This document shows, piece by piece, positions 11,089 through 23,619 of a stretch of DNA of 64,000 nt. Position numbers and translations under genes: made by a program. Origin of the DNA: Thozetella sp. PMI_491 (Eukaryota > Ascomycota > Sordariomycetes > Chaetosphaeriales > Chaetosphaeriaceae); the NCBI GenBank assembly GCA_021432635.1, contig MU270023.1, positions 496,001 through 560,000 on the forward strand, in the 5' to 3' direction. How positions within the stretch are numbered: the first letter of the stretch is position 1; each line of letters opens with the position of its first letter. The notes beneath the pieces are model-generated. The model ran no database searches, was not told the origin of the DNA, and was given only the letters and a program-made list of their open reading frames with translations.

Positions 11089-12376
11089 ATGACTTGGGTC
11101 ATCAACGCCTCCGAGGAAGTCGACGCTCAGTCGCAGTGGCAGTCGATTCTGGCCGTCTGCCTCGTCCTCTCGACCCTGTCCATCGCAACCGTCTCGGCAC
11201 GGCTATGGATTCGCTACAAGGCTCGCGGCATGGCTGCCGACGACTGGTTCGCCTTTGCAGCGATGATGTTCGCCCTCATCTACTCGATCCTGTGCATCGC
11301 CCGTAAGTATATCGACAGTCTTCTTCCCCGCCGAGGAGCCGCCCCGCCATCATGGTCTGACACGAGTCACAGAAACTAAGTTTGGTCTTGGGCTGCCCAT
11401 CGCACTCCGACCGGCTGCGAACTTGATCCCGTACACCCGTGTCAACTTTTCTGGCCGTCCCTTCTACCAGCTCGGCATCAGCTTCTTCAAGATCGCTCTC
11501 TTGATCAGCTACCTCCGCCTGTTCGAGGGTACCAACGAGCGCATTTACCGACGCATCGTCTGGTTCAGCGCCATCACCATCTTCCTCGCACACTTGGGCT
11601 GCACTCTGTCGCTCATTTTTGCCTGCAACCCGGTATGAGGATCCTCTAGCCAGCCCTGCCTACGTCCGCCTGACTAACATCGTCTTCTTTCCTCACAGGT
11701 CCATAAGTCCTGGGACCCTCTGACTCCAGGAACTTGCCTGCCCAACGGGCCTTCGTTCACCGGCTATGCCGTCGTCACCATCATTTCGGACATCGTTGTG
11801 TCGATCTTGCCAGTTCCCGTCCTTCTCAAGCTGAACATCCCTCGCTCCAAGAAGGTCGCTCTTGTCGGCATCTTCCTCCTCGGTCTCTTCACCACTGTTT
11901 GCTCCATTATGCGCTACATGCAAATCGACCGCATCCAGTACGGCGACGGCAACTCGACTGGCCTGATCCTGTGGGGCACCATTGAATTCAACGTCGGTGT
12001 AAGTCAACACTCAACCCATCTCTTTTTTTTTCCCCACTCCTTTTCTGTCCCCTGCCGAACTAACACATAGCTACAGAACATGGTGTCGTCCCTTCCCTTC
12101 CTCGCACCCATCTTCGTCAAAAAGGCCAGGGAGTACCGCACCAAGAAGTCGGGCTCGAACTCGACCCCTCGCATCGGCCGCAGCGGCGATCACTACAAGC
12201 TGAGCAGCATCAATCGCGACCGGAGCGCATTCGTGAGCAGCAACGGCATGGAGAGCGGCAGCGAGGAGAACATCCTCAAGCACGGCAAGGATGGCGTCAT
12301 CCTCAAATCGGTAACGGTGCAGATCGACAAGGAAGAGCGCGAGGGCAGCCACACGCCCGTCCCGCGTGGGTTTTAG
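11089..12376 (+). CDS. Pth11-like seven-helix membrane protein (fungal rhodopsin-domain family)
   Basis: Four exons: 11089-11302, 11373-11632, 11699-11998, 12077-12376, giving 357 residues with all phases consistent. It shows the family's hallmarks: a short extracellular N-terminus, helix 1 ending in RLWIRYKARGMAADDWF (the conserved R-x-W/Y...DD-W motif), FFKIALLISYLRLF, the CNP before a loop with conserved W and C, VSILPVPVLLKLNIPRSKKV, and a Ser/charged cytoplasmic tail. Members of this family (PF20684) include Magnaporthe Pth11-type receptors, but most are uncharacterised. It has no CFEM domain. At the last junction an alternative acceptor six bases upstream would add Leu-Gln; I chose the one that restores family spacing between NVG and LP. 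The gene converges with the monooxygenase downstream. Confidence 0.85.
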
Positions 12377-12992
12377 AGAAACCTGGTTGGATAGGCGGCG
12401 TCGGTAAGCGAAATCGGGCTCTAGGCTCTGGAGGAAAAAAAAGCGCCTTTAGGCTGCAGCTTGGCTTGCTTGGCTGGAGCGCATCCCCGTCTCATACGCA
12501 GTGTCATAGAACTAGCCTTTGTTCCCGCAAGAGATCGTGTACATCAAAATTTCCCTGCCGTACAACTATTGTTCCTTCTTTCACTAGTAAGTATCCAGCT
12601 CCGGGCTGCGCCGATCTTTGATCGTCAATGGTTGCCCGAATCCGTTCGTCCGGTACCTCTGACTGTAAAGGCCTTGTGCCTGGTGTACCTGCCGCCTCCC
12701 GCACGGCCGTGCGCCTCCCCCCACACCAGCACACCATCTTGTGTGCGCCGCTCGCTTGGAGATCTCCCTCGCACAGACAATCGCAGTGCCGCTCCCCTGT
12801 GCCGCGCTCAGCTCAGCCCACGGCGACCACTACCACCACCACCGCCGCCAGCTCGGAGAATTGATGATTGGACTCAAATGTCAAGTGCAACCGGCCGTGG
12901 CTGGCACAAGAAGCAAAAATAAAAACAAAAAACGATGAAGAAATACGGAAATATATATTATTCTACAGATGCATGCTCTTTTCTACTATCTA
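12377..12992. other. Convergent 3' spacer
   Basis: Lies between the 3' ends of two convergent genes. It probably holds both 3' untranslated regions; nothing else is evident. Confidence 0.5.
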
Positions 12993-14533
12993 CTATGCCG
13001 TAATGCCGCTGTGTACATGCTCAAAGTCGTCGTCTAGCACAATTGCCCGCTTGCTCAGGAGCGGACTTGCATCGTTGATCTGGGTCCAATCGTGCGCGTC
13101 CATGCATGCCTTTCGGGACGCAAGAACAGCGCGGCGCGCTCTGGCCACCACCCTATCTTCATATGTATCGATCGCGGCTCGGATGTCGGCAGAGCCGTCA
13201 GCTGTCAGGTGAGGAGCGACAAGCTCAGCGAAATCGAGGACGTCGATAATGGTGTGGTTTGCTCCCTCGCCGCGGTCTACCGGCAAATTCGTAGTTAGCA
13301 CAGGGCAATGCTGAGCATGCATGATGGGACGAGGACTTACACATTGCCATGGCGTGGATGGCATCGCCAAAGAGAACCACCCTTCCGGTCCCGCGCAGGC
13401 CTTGAGGGGGCGCCCAATCCGCCAGCGAGATGGTCTTGAGCTCAACGTCGTCGGGGATGTTCAGCACTGCCGATCGGAATGGCTCAGCCCAGGTGCGAGC
13501 GAACTCCTTAACGAGCTCCATCCTCTCGGCATTGGTGGCTGGGGGCGGGATCGCGGAGGTTCGGCCAAAGAAGCCGTCACGGGCCGGCCACGAAATTGCT
13601 ATCTGCAGGCTGACTTTGTCGGTGGTTGCATTTGTGTTACCCGGGACATCAAGGACTAGTCATTGCAAGAACACAGGTTAGCTCTCTCAATCTCCTTCCC
13701 GGATTCCTCAGAGCCCTGCCGAAAATCAAAGATAGTGATGTAGACGTACTGCTGAAGTAGGCAAAGGTGTCGTTCCCGGACGCAGAGCCCTGGAGGAAGA
13801 AAGGGTCTAGTTTTCGCAGGCCAGCGACCTGCTCCTCTGTGCAAGACAGACGGAAGCCAAGCAACTCGATAGGAATGTTGAAGTTCTGCGAGATATCGGG
13901 GAACAGGGAACGACGGGTGGCTGAGTAGCTCCCATCGCACCCAGCGACCAAGCTCCCCAGGTACTCCGAACCGTCCTTGAAGGTCACTCTGACCCCATCA
14001 CCTTCTGTTTCCAGGGAGGCGAGTGCTTTTCCCCACTAATCAACTTCTTAGCACTCTGGTTCTCTCTCTAATCTTCTCTAAATTCGCTCTCGCTTTTGGC
14101 TCCTTCTCTGCTTGCTCACACGCAGCAGGCTACTACTTACCTGGATATCGATATCAGTAGCCAACAGGCTCCTCAGCTTCTCCCGTGTAACCCTGACCCT
14201 CTGGGCCTCGGCTGCCTTGGTGCTTGCCACCAGCTCGCCCGTGGTCAGGTCGTAGAACGGGAAGGTAGATAGCTCCCCCCTTTTCACCGCACCGCTATCA
14301 ACATAGGTTTCGGGCAGGCGGCTGGCCAGGTCGTCCGGGATCAAGGCACGCAGGGCCGGCAGCGACCAGTGCAGCGTCAGCCCCCAGCCCACACCGCGGG
14401 TGGTGAGGTCGGAGTCGCGCTCGAAGATGAGGAATTCGATCCCTGACTTGCGCAGATACTGAGCCAGCACGAGGCCGCTCACCCCGGCCCCGATGATGAG
14501 GACGGGCTTGCGCGGCAGTGCTCCTGCTGCCAT
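12993..14533 (-). CDS. FAD-dependent monooxygenase, salicylate-hydroxylase type
   Basis: Four exons: 14141-14533, 13750-14035, 13341-13655, 12993-13276, giving 425 residues, the normal size for group A flavin monooxygenases. The start ATG at 14533 precedes KPVLIIGAGVSGLVLAQYLRK, a perfect GxGxxG FAD-binding loop, with the ribose-binding acid in FERD. The middle DG motif is AGCDGSYSATRRSLF, and the second FAD motif is VVLFGDAIHAMAMYRGEGANH (GD...P/A-x-x-G-x-G). The third intron falls inside that motif, and splicing restores it exactly, which supports the model. Enzymes of this group hydroxylate aromatic or polyketide substrates using NAD(P)H and O2. With no biosynthetic neighbours, the substrate is unknown. 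Confidence 0.87.
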
Positions 14534-17500
14534 GGTATCGCAGGCTGGAATGCAGGTCCAGAAACCGGAAGGCGTGGGTCCGGAGCAAAGGGGAGATTGT
14601 TCGGGGGTGTAGGAACAGTGGACCAGGGGGGGGTTCAGCCACAGTGATAGGCTACCACACCGCACGAATGGGGAAGCTGGTGAAAGGTGTGTGCTGCGAC
14701 AGGACCAGCCGGCATAGACCTGGATTCGATCCCTGCGCAGGTGTGTGTGTCTTCGCTCTAGGCGTCTTCTCCCGCTGTTTCGCCCTGGGGCTGGTTGGCC
14801 CTACTTGTAGGTATGTTAAGGGACCAGGGGGGTGTGAACAAGCCTTCTCAACCGGGCAAGGTGGCGCCGTGTGGGCCGTTTGGGTGCCCCGATGCAACCC
14901 TACCACATCCAGTAAATGTGTCCCATTTTTCCAGACCCTGGCGGTCGCTCCCGCAAGCCAGGCAGGCCACTTTCTCGTCCCACACCCACCTACTGTCGAC
15001 CGACGGCCACCGGCAGCGGCAAAGCTAGCGAAGAACCGCCCCTCCCCCCCCTGTGCGGGCCGCCAGGGTATAGTGGTAACTTTTCCGTAGTGGGGGAAAA
15101 CTGCAGACTTCTTAATTGCTACCAGGGCCGCCTTGCTAGCGGATGCTAGGGGGTTGCGTAAGTGTACTTATTATTGCGAAACCCCCCCCCCCCCCCTTGG
15201 CCTACGCTGGCCTGTGCTGCTGATGGCCTTGCGCCGTATTCCGTAGATTTTGGATCGGATCATACCGTTGACGTTCGCGCTATCGCTCGCCAGGGAAGGG
15301 AGCGTTCGTGAAAAGTACGACACCAGGGGGGCATGGATGTTGCGAGGTTGCAAAGAGTGCATCCTAGGGTAGGTTCAGGTATGCACCTTGCCTGCATGTC
15401 GTCTGCAGTTCGTCCGCATTTCATCTGCCAGGATACTAGTATGTGGTAGTAGTAAGGTGCCTAGAAGAAGGGAGTTGCCTGAACGGGAGCAAAGCTTTTT
15501 TTGTTGTAGGTGATACGTAAAACGGGCCGGTCTGTCTAGCTCCAACCTTATCGCCAAGCGCATTTCGGTGAGAATTGAAACGTTGCTCCACTCCCGACGT
15601 ACTATGTACAGTGCCAGCCAAGAAGCCAAAAAAAAAAAAAAAAAAAAAGAAAGATTAAGTGGGGAGGGGTGCTGTTGCAGAGTTGCTGTATGTCTTGGGA
15701 AGAAACCCGAACCCGAAGCCTCGCTATAACAAATCACATATCCCGCGCCACAAAGGCTACCATAGCACTAGCATCCTTCCATGGTGATGGTGGCACACGG
15801 CAGAAACAAACGGTCTCGCCGCGCGGCTTACTCTTCATCCGCCCCCTCCTTACGTGCATATTTGGGAGTTGGAGGAGCGCCCCGCCCAGGCTGGTGGTAA
15901 ATTGCCAGGCGCTTATGTACATACATAGCACCCTTCCTCTGCTTTCCCCTGGCAACTCCCCGGCAACCTCCCTGGTTCTGTATCGAAGGACGTGCTGAGG
16001 AGATGCCGTCCGTACCGTGTGGAGGAGAGGGCTCTCGCTCCTCGCTCCCTGTTCAGGGTATCGCCCCCCGGAATAACGCGGGCGGACCTTGGCAGAACCA
16101 CATGTGCCTCCCCCACTAGCCGAATTCGAGAAGCCTTTTGCTTCCCGGGTCCTGCACCCTCTCTCTTCTGTGCGTGAAAAGTTTTGCATACGTTAGATTT
16201 GGTTGCATGCGAGCTATTCCCGAAACCACTCTCTTCCCTGGTTGCCGTCGTACGCCCAATATCTATTCACCTACATGCGTGGGCGCGTCGCATTAATCTA
16301 ACCCCGTAGTCTCCTGCACTGGCCAATCCCCCGCAGGCTTCGTAAATCTTCCGGCCAGGGCTCCGGATGAGGGACTGCCTAAGCCTTCCACCCCCCTTCT
16401 CTCCGGAACTCTGATTGGCTTCACACTTCCCCCACGTAGGATCAACGAGCATCAGTGGCCTTGAGCTAACCAGTTTGCACCCCGCCAAGGCGAAAAGACT
16501 CATTGGACAGGGGTAGTGGGGGGGGGGATTGGTAAGTACGAAGTAATGCCCCCTGACAGACTGAGGGGAGTCTAAACTGGGCCGGGTTGTTTGTTGTGGA
16601 AATTGTCAACTCTCTCTTGGGATCGTGGCCAAGGATGAATACGGCATGGCGGCACCGTTATTCTGCCTCGTTTTCCTCCGGTTTTCCGAGTTTGTCACGG
16701 CACGATAAGCGGAGCGATCCTTGTCGGATGGCAGTTTGCCGACGGCTCATGTCTGCCCCTGGGCAACTACCTGGTCGATGCCGGCTGACCTCAGCTCTGC
16801 CGTTAACAACACGACTAGAGCCGTTAACCTCTCCGCACTATTAACGCCACGCAGGCCCGCCGCCCTGGCGTGGGGAAACCTCTTGAATCCAAGTTTGGTT
16901 GACAGAATCAAGACTTGCTTTGCGATGCCGTGGGCAAGCCCAGGACTTGTCTTGCGGCGAAGCGTAAGCACTTTCGAGAAAAACTTCAGACCAGGGGACT
17001 GAACGCCTTGCATGATGCATTCCACGTGCTTCAAGGTCCGCCAAAATGAGCCCCTATTTACTTAGCTAATAGCGTTGTCGCTACACCCCCTGGCTTGGAC
17101 GAATTCATCGACGGAGTGGTACTCTGATGGGTCGGCCTCTCCCAGGGGAAGCGGGGCAGCTTTCATTCCGTCTCACTCTCGTAGTATCCCAAGTGTCGGT
17201 GGTGACAACAAGGTAGCTCTCCGCCATGCCAATAGAACCAATATTTGACGCCCCTGTTGCACGCCAGATATTGCTGAGATGAACTGACAACGGAGAAGCG
17301 AAATCCTCGTGAACAATCTGTAAGCGTTCCAGACCTGTCTGGTTTCTGGTAGAGAGCGTGGGGGGAGGACAGGATTCCCACTGTCCGTCAGCTCACGCGA
17401 ATGCTGCATCCACGAGGTGTACTGCAGTGCCTCCCCTAGGCCATATTCGGGGCCACGTGGGTATCAGTGGGCAGTGATGGCAAGGAAGCGGTGTGGCGTG

Positions 17501-19195
17501 TCGTCGGATACTATCAACGCTATGATATCTGCCCGCCAATAGTGCTACGACGCAGTAGATAGAGGATTGGGCGATTCGTAGCGGGTTGTAGAGGTTGACC
17601 GTGTCACTCTCTGGCACGAGCAGGGGTAACATGGCCCGATGCCTGGACAAAAAACATGCTCATCTGACGCTATCTTGGCTGGCTAGGACAATATGGATAA
17701 GCTCCACCCAATGCTAAGGATAGGGAATGCTATGAACCGTTACCCTTGCAAGGTGTCGTCTGCTTCGCGTACGGGTGTCTGTAGGATTTTACGTGTATGC
17801 TACAGAGAAAGAAGCTGTGAGAATGCGTGGATCGGGCCAGAGCAAATTCCAAGGCAGCGTTGCGTACCTGTTATGCACAATCCACTACCCGCAACTTGTG
17901 TAATACCCAGGTACTCTAACTTATCTCCTCGTATTAATGGTAGATATTTCCTGCGTATTTTCACATGGGAAAGGTAGACTGCTGCATGAGAGGCAATTTG
18001 CATCCATTCCTCATTGCACAATTCGAGGTCATCACATCACTCACCAGGCTCATTGGAGCTGCTCCGTCGTAAATTAATCGTATCCTCGCTTCGGCATCTG
18101 TTATAGATTGTGAATTGTCTGTTTAGGGGAGAAATGAAGTAATTCGATTGTTTCGTAAAAGCCTTGTCTTTCCAGCACGTAGCGTAGAGGCCAACTCCTG
18201 TGTATTCTTGGCCATGATAACGTGGTGATCGGTTTATAGGCAACACACTCGCAAAAGAACAACGCATCATGATTTACATGAACAAAAAATAGCTTAATTG
18301 GTCTGCAAAGCTTTTACTAATGAAGGATGCAGCAGTGTCTGTCATCTCATGAATGAAGATGTGTTTTAGGGTGGTTGTCAACCTCTTGGTGGGCCTCAAA
18401 TGGCTGCGGTTGTGAATATATCTTAAGCTATGGCTATTACGAGATGGTTACTTTGCCTAGAGTTAGTTACTATGGCATTAATCTTGTATCTTGTATTTCT
18501 TTTTCCACTTTACAGCTCTAGTCTTAAGCCGTTTTAGAGATAACTTATCTTCGCAGGTTCGACTCCTTGTTTGTCGTGATAAAGCTGTCTGCGATATCTT
18601 CATCTATGTATTATAACGATCTATTGCGTGTAGTCAATTTATAGAAATAGGATTCATGGCTAGTAGGTGAAACGGTGAGCACAACCTGTTGGGTTGATTA
18701 CGCCAATTCTCTTTCGCAATGGCTGAATTCAGAGTCAAGATATATCGAGTCATCTTCACAGGAAACATCCCATTATCCTTCCCAGGCGACATACATCTCA
18801 CGCATTTTGCTCGTGCTCACAGAAGTTCGTGCTATTGGAGATCTAAGTCTCCTTGAATTCTACTGTTATCTCAAGAATAACCCCCAATACGCCGAACGGA
18901 TCAGATCAGAAACATTTGCTCCGGAAATATCGCGTGGGCGGAGAGGAGCGACCAAGTACTATAGGAATTGCTACAGCTACATAGTTTCTAAGCTCAGATA
19001 TAGATATATCTAGCTACAACCATATAAATATTAAGATAAATCGCTACTAGATACTCGACTTAGAGCTTGAGGTGCCGAAGCTGGTCCTGCTCAAGCTAGG
19101 AATTTTAACATGCGGGTCATACAATTTGAAGCCTTTCGAGTCGATTTTCAATTTGCTTTCCTACCTAGTGCCCATAAAAAATGTTCTTCAAGCTA
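14534..19195. other. Long gene-poor spacer
   Basis: About 4.7 kb without a supportable gene. The first half is GC-rich with many shadow frames and homopolymers (15 C at 15182-15196; 21 A at 15628-15648). The second half, from about 17.6 kb, becomes A/T-rich with short frames only. A tRNA T-arm-like B-box lies near 18557-18568 without a fitting acceptor or D arm. The frame at 18675-19013 begins at GTG and matches nothing that I recognise. Confidence 0.5.
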
Positions 19196-20276
19196 TCAGT
19201 CCAACACGTAACCATCGGTACCTTCATCAGACTGCTCGACTTGAAACAAGTCCGAGTCTTCATTGAGTGCTCGGAGATTGAGAGGCAGAACATCCCACAT
19301 CACCCTTACCATCTCTTGGCGAGCCTCAGGCCATGTTTCCATGAGCTCCTTTGATGGACCGTAAGCGTTGGCAAACACGTGAACTGCACAGACTTGACAG
19401 AATGGCCACCCTTGAACACGTCCTCCACAGAAATATTCTGTGGTATGCTCTCTTCCCATAACCGCCACTTGTTTTTTCCGCGGATAGATACCAATCCATG
19501 CCACCTGTCATCATAAATTAGCGCCCTAGGGCAACCACCAATAGACTTGGGTTATTGGGGGCTTACGCGGACGCAGATGCTGCAGTTGCATTCTCTGGTC
19601 TCGATACCAGGAGGCGATGGAGCCTTGAGCACGGCAGTGACACGGCCGCAATGACACGATGCATTATACAGCTTCGCGGCCTCGCACTCGAATGCCGGCT
19701 CGTCTCCTTCAAAGTCGGGGGCCGTATGAGGAGCTTCCGACGTTTTCGAGTCAACTCTGTTCTAACGTTAGTCAAGCACACGAAACCACGAGCCGGCGGG
19801 GCAGGGACTTGCTGTTTGATGTCGATTTTGAACGGATTGATTCCCAGCACAGTACGTATCTATGCATTATTGATGTTAGTTCCGTGGCCTACTTAGCTGG
19901 TATATTCTTCTCTCACATTTACTGCCAACTTATGTGCTAGTGGGCCAATGCTATGCTCGCCGCTGACCACGATCCCGCAGTGGTTGCAGAACTATCTTGC
20001 CATGAGTTCTTTGCTACACTGTTGGGCATCCATGAATGCGCCCTGGCAAAATTTACCAACCTTGATAGTCGCGCAAGGGGTTGCGTAGGTTGTAAGGTTT
20101 GTCTCATCCCCTTTCGTAATAGTCATACTCCCAGGAGCTACAAACGCCCAGAGGGAGCCTAGCTTGTGGCACAAGCTGCAATTGCATGACGTCGCTGATA
20201 CAAGCTCGGGCAAGTCGACTTGAAAACGATAAGCTCCACAATGGCAATTGCCGCGATACACCTGTGTTTTATCCAT
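19196..20276 (-). CDS. Tandem GFA (CENP-V/glutathione-dependent formaldehyde-activating) domain protein
   Basis: Five exons: 20061-20276, 19917-19991, 19813-19859, 19567-19756, 19196-19504, giving 278 residues. Two zinc-binding GFA domains are visible. Domain 1 has GNCHCGAYRF, SATSCNCSLC and the late FCNHCGIVVSG. Domain 2 has SCHCGRVTAVL, ECNCSICVR and a late GWPFCQVCAVHVF. Each therefore carries the CxC, CxxC-type and CxxC cysteine sets. The third intron (19757-19812) uses a GC donor (GCAAGT), the only junction that keeps phase between K-rich exon 3 and exon 4. The first donor (GTTGGT) is also non-consensus but gives the family's KFC-x-x-C junction. An upstream in-frame ATG at 20321 exists. 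Known family roles are glutathione-adduct chemistry and zinc binding; the function of fungal double-domain members is unclear. Confidence 0.83.
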
Positions 20277-21252
20277 GGTTGTTGACAATTGCATGGAGCT
20301 ACAGCTAGAATTCAATATCAAGGCCGGGAAATACGATTAGCTTGGTTATGAACTGGCTACGAAGAAATTGTGTTGTCTTGTGGAAGACGAAACGGAGAAC
20401 GAAGTGGGAGAGTGCGAGAGAATGCGAGGTTTTGAGGTGACTCTAGGCAGCAGGCCGAAAATTCGGAGCATAACTAGTAAGAGTTATACCTAGAAAGGAA
20501 GGTCGAACTTGTGGTTTTACGATAGCTCCGAGGCAGGGAGTAGAATAGAGTTTTGTGCATTATTAAACCGTATAAACTGGAAAATTCGGCCACCCCCTTG
20601 TTAGCATTACTATAGGGAAATGGCGAGACGTTCCATTCTGTACAGTAAATCTTCTGGTACTATGTAGAAATACAGCGTATACCGGACTATTTTGTTTGTT
20701 TCGCCATGTTATTTCGGGAGATCAAACACCTAAGCCAAGTGACGCTGCCGCTAAGCCGCAAAAGCGCACAAATGAGGAGAATCCTTACTGGTGTCCTCCA
20801 AGGGGGTAGTCGAATCTTTTCAGTTTATAAGGTAGTTGCTTAAACAAGTACGCCGCAGGATAACTAAACTGAATGCTTCTCAACCCACCGACACTTCTGT
20901 TGGTGTACCGGCGTTCTTGTTGTAGTAAGGTTATGATTCTTATGTTATTTATACTAGCGATACACTCTAAGTTGCTTAGCAGTGGTTGCCAGGTGTCATA
21001 TAGAGAGGTTGGCTAGCCTGCTGCGGATACTCACGGGCCACATTGCTAACTCAAACTGCTCACCAATACCTCATCCGACCTCCGGCTATTCACTAATGCT
21101 CGCGTGACATTAGGGTATTGCGAAAGCCTAAGTAACTGGGTAACTAGATCTTGAGTTAAATCAAGCACGAAAGTGGGTCCTTGAAGGAGGCTTTAAATTG
21201 CTTGGCAGAAGTGGTGGGCCTCAATTGTTAGCCGAAGGAACAAGAAATCGGG
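20277..21252. other. Spacer, nothing recognised
   Basis: About 1 kb of moderately A/T-rich sequence between divergently placed genes. I see no exon, tRNA or repeat that I can support. Confidence 0.5.
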
Positions 21253-21948
21253 ATGTTCACCGATACTTCACCCAAAATGTCTCCCGTGCCGACACGACGG
21301 CCATCCACAGGTGGCAAGCCGCCTATCAGGATTCGTGAGAATTATGTCGTCGAGGAGGTGTCGAGCCACGACAGCACACCCTGCTTCACCGCCTGGATAC
21401 GCAAGGAGATTATCAAGATTCCCGAAGGATGGTCTTTATCAGACTATGCGGACCTCGGCCTGCGTCCCGAATGGTCTGTTCAGATCTACGACATAACATC
21501 ACAATCCGACAACCTGGAGCATCTAAAAACCCTGGCTGAGACGCTGCACAGGGAGACGCGCGAAGAGCGGGAGGTTGACGGTCGTCCGGTGCCTGATCGT
21601 ATCGATGTCTGGGGTATGCCGCTGGCCGCCGATACCACTGACAAGGAGAGAATTGCAAAGTGCAAGGCCCACATCTTGGCCGAAGTTGCCTCCCGAAATA
21701 CTACTGGAGATGCTGATTTTCAAATCCCGCAGCTCATGCAGCAGTGGCAACGGGCCCTCATCATTATCGACCAGCCCCAAGAGCTCTGGAACGGAAATGA
21801 GGGCGGGTTCTTGGTGGCATTTTGGGACATACACCCCAATTATCTGGAGCTACTTGGCAAGGACCACGAAGTGCCGGAGACGACAGCGTCCCGGTACACT
21901 CTTACTGAACTAGGAAGAATATTGGCCGATTTTAGGAAGGGCGTCTAG
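21253..21948 (+). CDS. Hypothetical protein, 231 residues
   Basis: A single uninterrupted frame of 231 residues with protein-like composition: acidic, Trp-containing, no signal peptide and no membrane segment. Two candidate starts lie close together (Met1 and Met9, MSPVPTRRPS). The N-terminal 35 residues are basic and Pro/Ser-rich; the rest looks like a compact mixed alpha/beta domain with KIPEGWSLSDYADLGLRPEW and FLVAFWDIHPNYLELLG as the most distinctive stretches. I do not recognise the family and assign no function. The length of the frame against its A/T-rich surroundings is the main argument that it is real. Confidence 0.6.
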   Translation: MFTDTSPKMSPVPTRRPSTGGKPPIRIRENYVVEEVSSHDSTPCFTAWIRKEIIKIPEGWSLSDYADLGLRPEWSVQIYDITSQSDNLEHLKTLAETLHRETREEREVDGRPVPDRIDVWGMPLAADTTDKERIAKCKAHILAEVASRNTTGDADFQIPQLMQQWQRALIIIDQPQELWNGNEGGFLVAFWDIHPNYLELLGKDHEVPETTASRYTLTELGRILADFRKGV

Positions 21949-23619
21949 TCCCTCATGATAAACACCACTTTGATGGGCTGATTAGACCGAGTTTCAAAGA
22001 CAGTGTGATGTGCCGGGAAGGGTGTATTTTTGACAGTTCTTAATAATTCTCATATAAAATTGCACACCTAAACTGGAGCCAGAGTGAGATACATGGACGC
22101 ACATGTCGCTGCCCGTGTCTGCGCTACATGGCCAGTCAGCCCGGCGCCCAACTCCCAACAACACTGAAAAAACCATCAGTCCAGGTAATGGCAACGTAAA
22201 TCTTGGTAGGGCTGCCAATCTTCGGATATTTGTTAATTAACAGCATAGGTGGATTTTACCAATGGGGACAGCATCTCATGCAGGGAAGCGGCTCACGATG
22301 GTGATCCGCACGAGAACGCCATGGCATATTTCGGACCGAACGTTGTTCCTCGACATGGGGAATCTCATTGGACTCTCGTTGTGGTTTGTTTCAGCCAGGC
22401 GTCGCAGCGGCCTCGGATCATGCAGTGGTAACCATCTAGTGCTTAGCGACCGTTGCCCTCCTGCAGCACCCATCACTCGTAGGTTTCACGGCATTTTATT
22501 AGCTTGGGGCTTGGCCTAAGTAAGAGCTTGCCGAAGCACGCTGTGGGCGTGCCGGGCGGACTTTCGCGCGCCGTGCCTCGAAACCCCCCGGTCGAGGAGC
22601 CCGAGTGTTCCCCGCTGTGGGGTTTTCCAAGCGCGTTCCTACGACGGAGGGTCTCTTATACGGTGCATCGACGGCAGAGGTCGCCGATGTGCTCGGGCCG
22701 CTTACGCTGCTCGGGTGAGAGGGCTTCCCCAATCGGGCGGAGAGGCGTCGGGGGAACGGCGAGCCCCACGGGGAAGCCTGCGCGGCTGTCGTCAAGACTG
22801 TTGACGGAGCATCTACCGAAATGTGTGACGAGATGTGTGACGACACGGACGCACATCGGCGGCGTGAACCTGCCAATATCGCTTCGCTGTGCTTCTCTGC
22901 CGACCACCAGGCAACTGGAAATGACCGCGCGCAGGATGTGCCGCGTCAATGCGCCTGCAGCAGAATGGTACACAGAGCCTCTCTTCCCGTCTTCTGGATC
23001 TGCACCTCTGCGCCATGACCACCTTTGGCCTCGAGTCGGCTCCCTCGTCCGCCCACAGTATCGGCCCGTCGTTCCTGGGAGGCCTACCGACCTGCACGCG
23101 GTGCGCTTCGTCCTAGACTGGAAGCTGAGCAGCTGGATTTAATTTCCCCGATCCGATAGGATTTTTCCCCCCCCTTTAAGCGCCCGCAAGGCGACTCAGA
23201 CATGGCCGCGGGGAAGCGTTTCTAGAAGCGCACACATGGAACAGAGAGGGTTGATCTCGCTGCTCTGCTCTGCGCTGCAGGCGCGGGATCCTGCCGTAGC
23301 GCCAAGTTGCATGGAACGCGACCTTCCCCTCATAATGGCGACTTGATCGACGCCGAAGCGGAGGGAAGGGACGGTTTCCCGCGCCCAACAACCCCAACCA
23401 TGGACCACGGACCCAGCTGCCTCCGGCCTGGCACCCTCTCAAACCCACGGATCGCCCAGACCCAACGCAGGGGGCTTTGTGGCGCTCCATCTGTGGCGCC
23501 ATATTTGTCACTCTGACAGCGCTGTGGACAGCGCCGGTATATCTTCTTTGCCTCGCGCAATGGAGCCTCTAGCGTTTCCAGCCGGCCACCGTTGATTGCA
23601 ATGAAATGTTTGACACGAA
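21949..23619. other. Spacer with GC-rich shadow frames
   Basis: The sequence shifts from A/T-rich (to 22.25 kb) to GC-rich (22.5-23.5 kb). Open frames up to 212 codons overlap on both strands in the GC-rich part. They show no motifs, are Arg/Pro/Ser-rich in every frame, and are best read as non-coding upstream sequence of the next gene. Confidence 0.45.

Noticed and set aside
14700..14740. T-arm-like GGATTCGATCC
   Set aside because: No matching acceptor stem, D arm or terminator at tRNA distance; position 53 does not pair.
14518..15149. 190-codon plus-strand frame
   Set aside because: It overlaps the 5' end of the monooxygenase on the other strand and shows no family pattern.
15182..15648. 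Poly-C (15) and poly-A (21) runs
   Set aside because: Homopolymers without flanking repeats or target-site duplications, so no evidence for a retroposed element.
18500..18575. B-box GGTTCGACTCC with a vague AGCTC...AGAG upstream
   Set aside because: The T stem is only partly paired and no acceptor stem forms. It might be a decayed tRNA but cannot be supported.
18675..19013. 112-codon plus-strand frame
   Set aside because: It starts with GTG, has no upstream exon with a valid donor, and has no recognisable motif.
22499..23142. 212-codon plus frame and overlapping minus frames
   Set aside because: Compositional frames in GC-rich DNA; none has a motif or splice logic.
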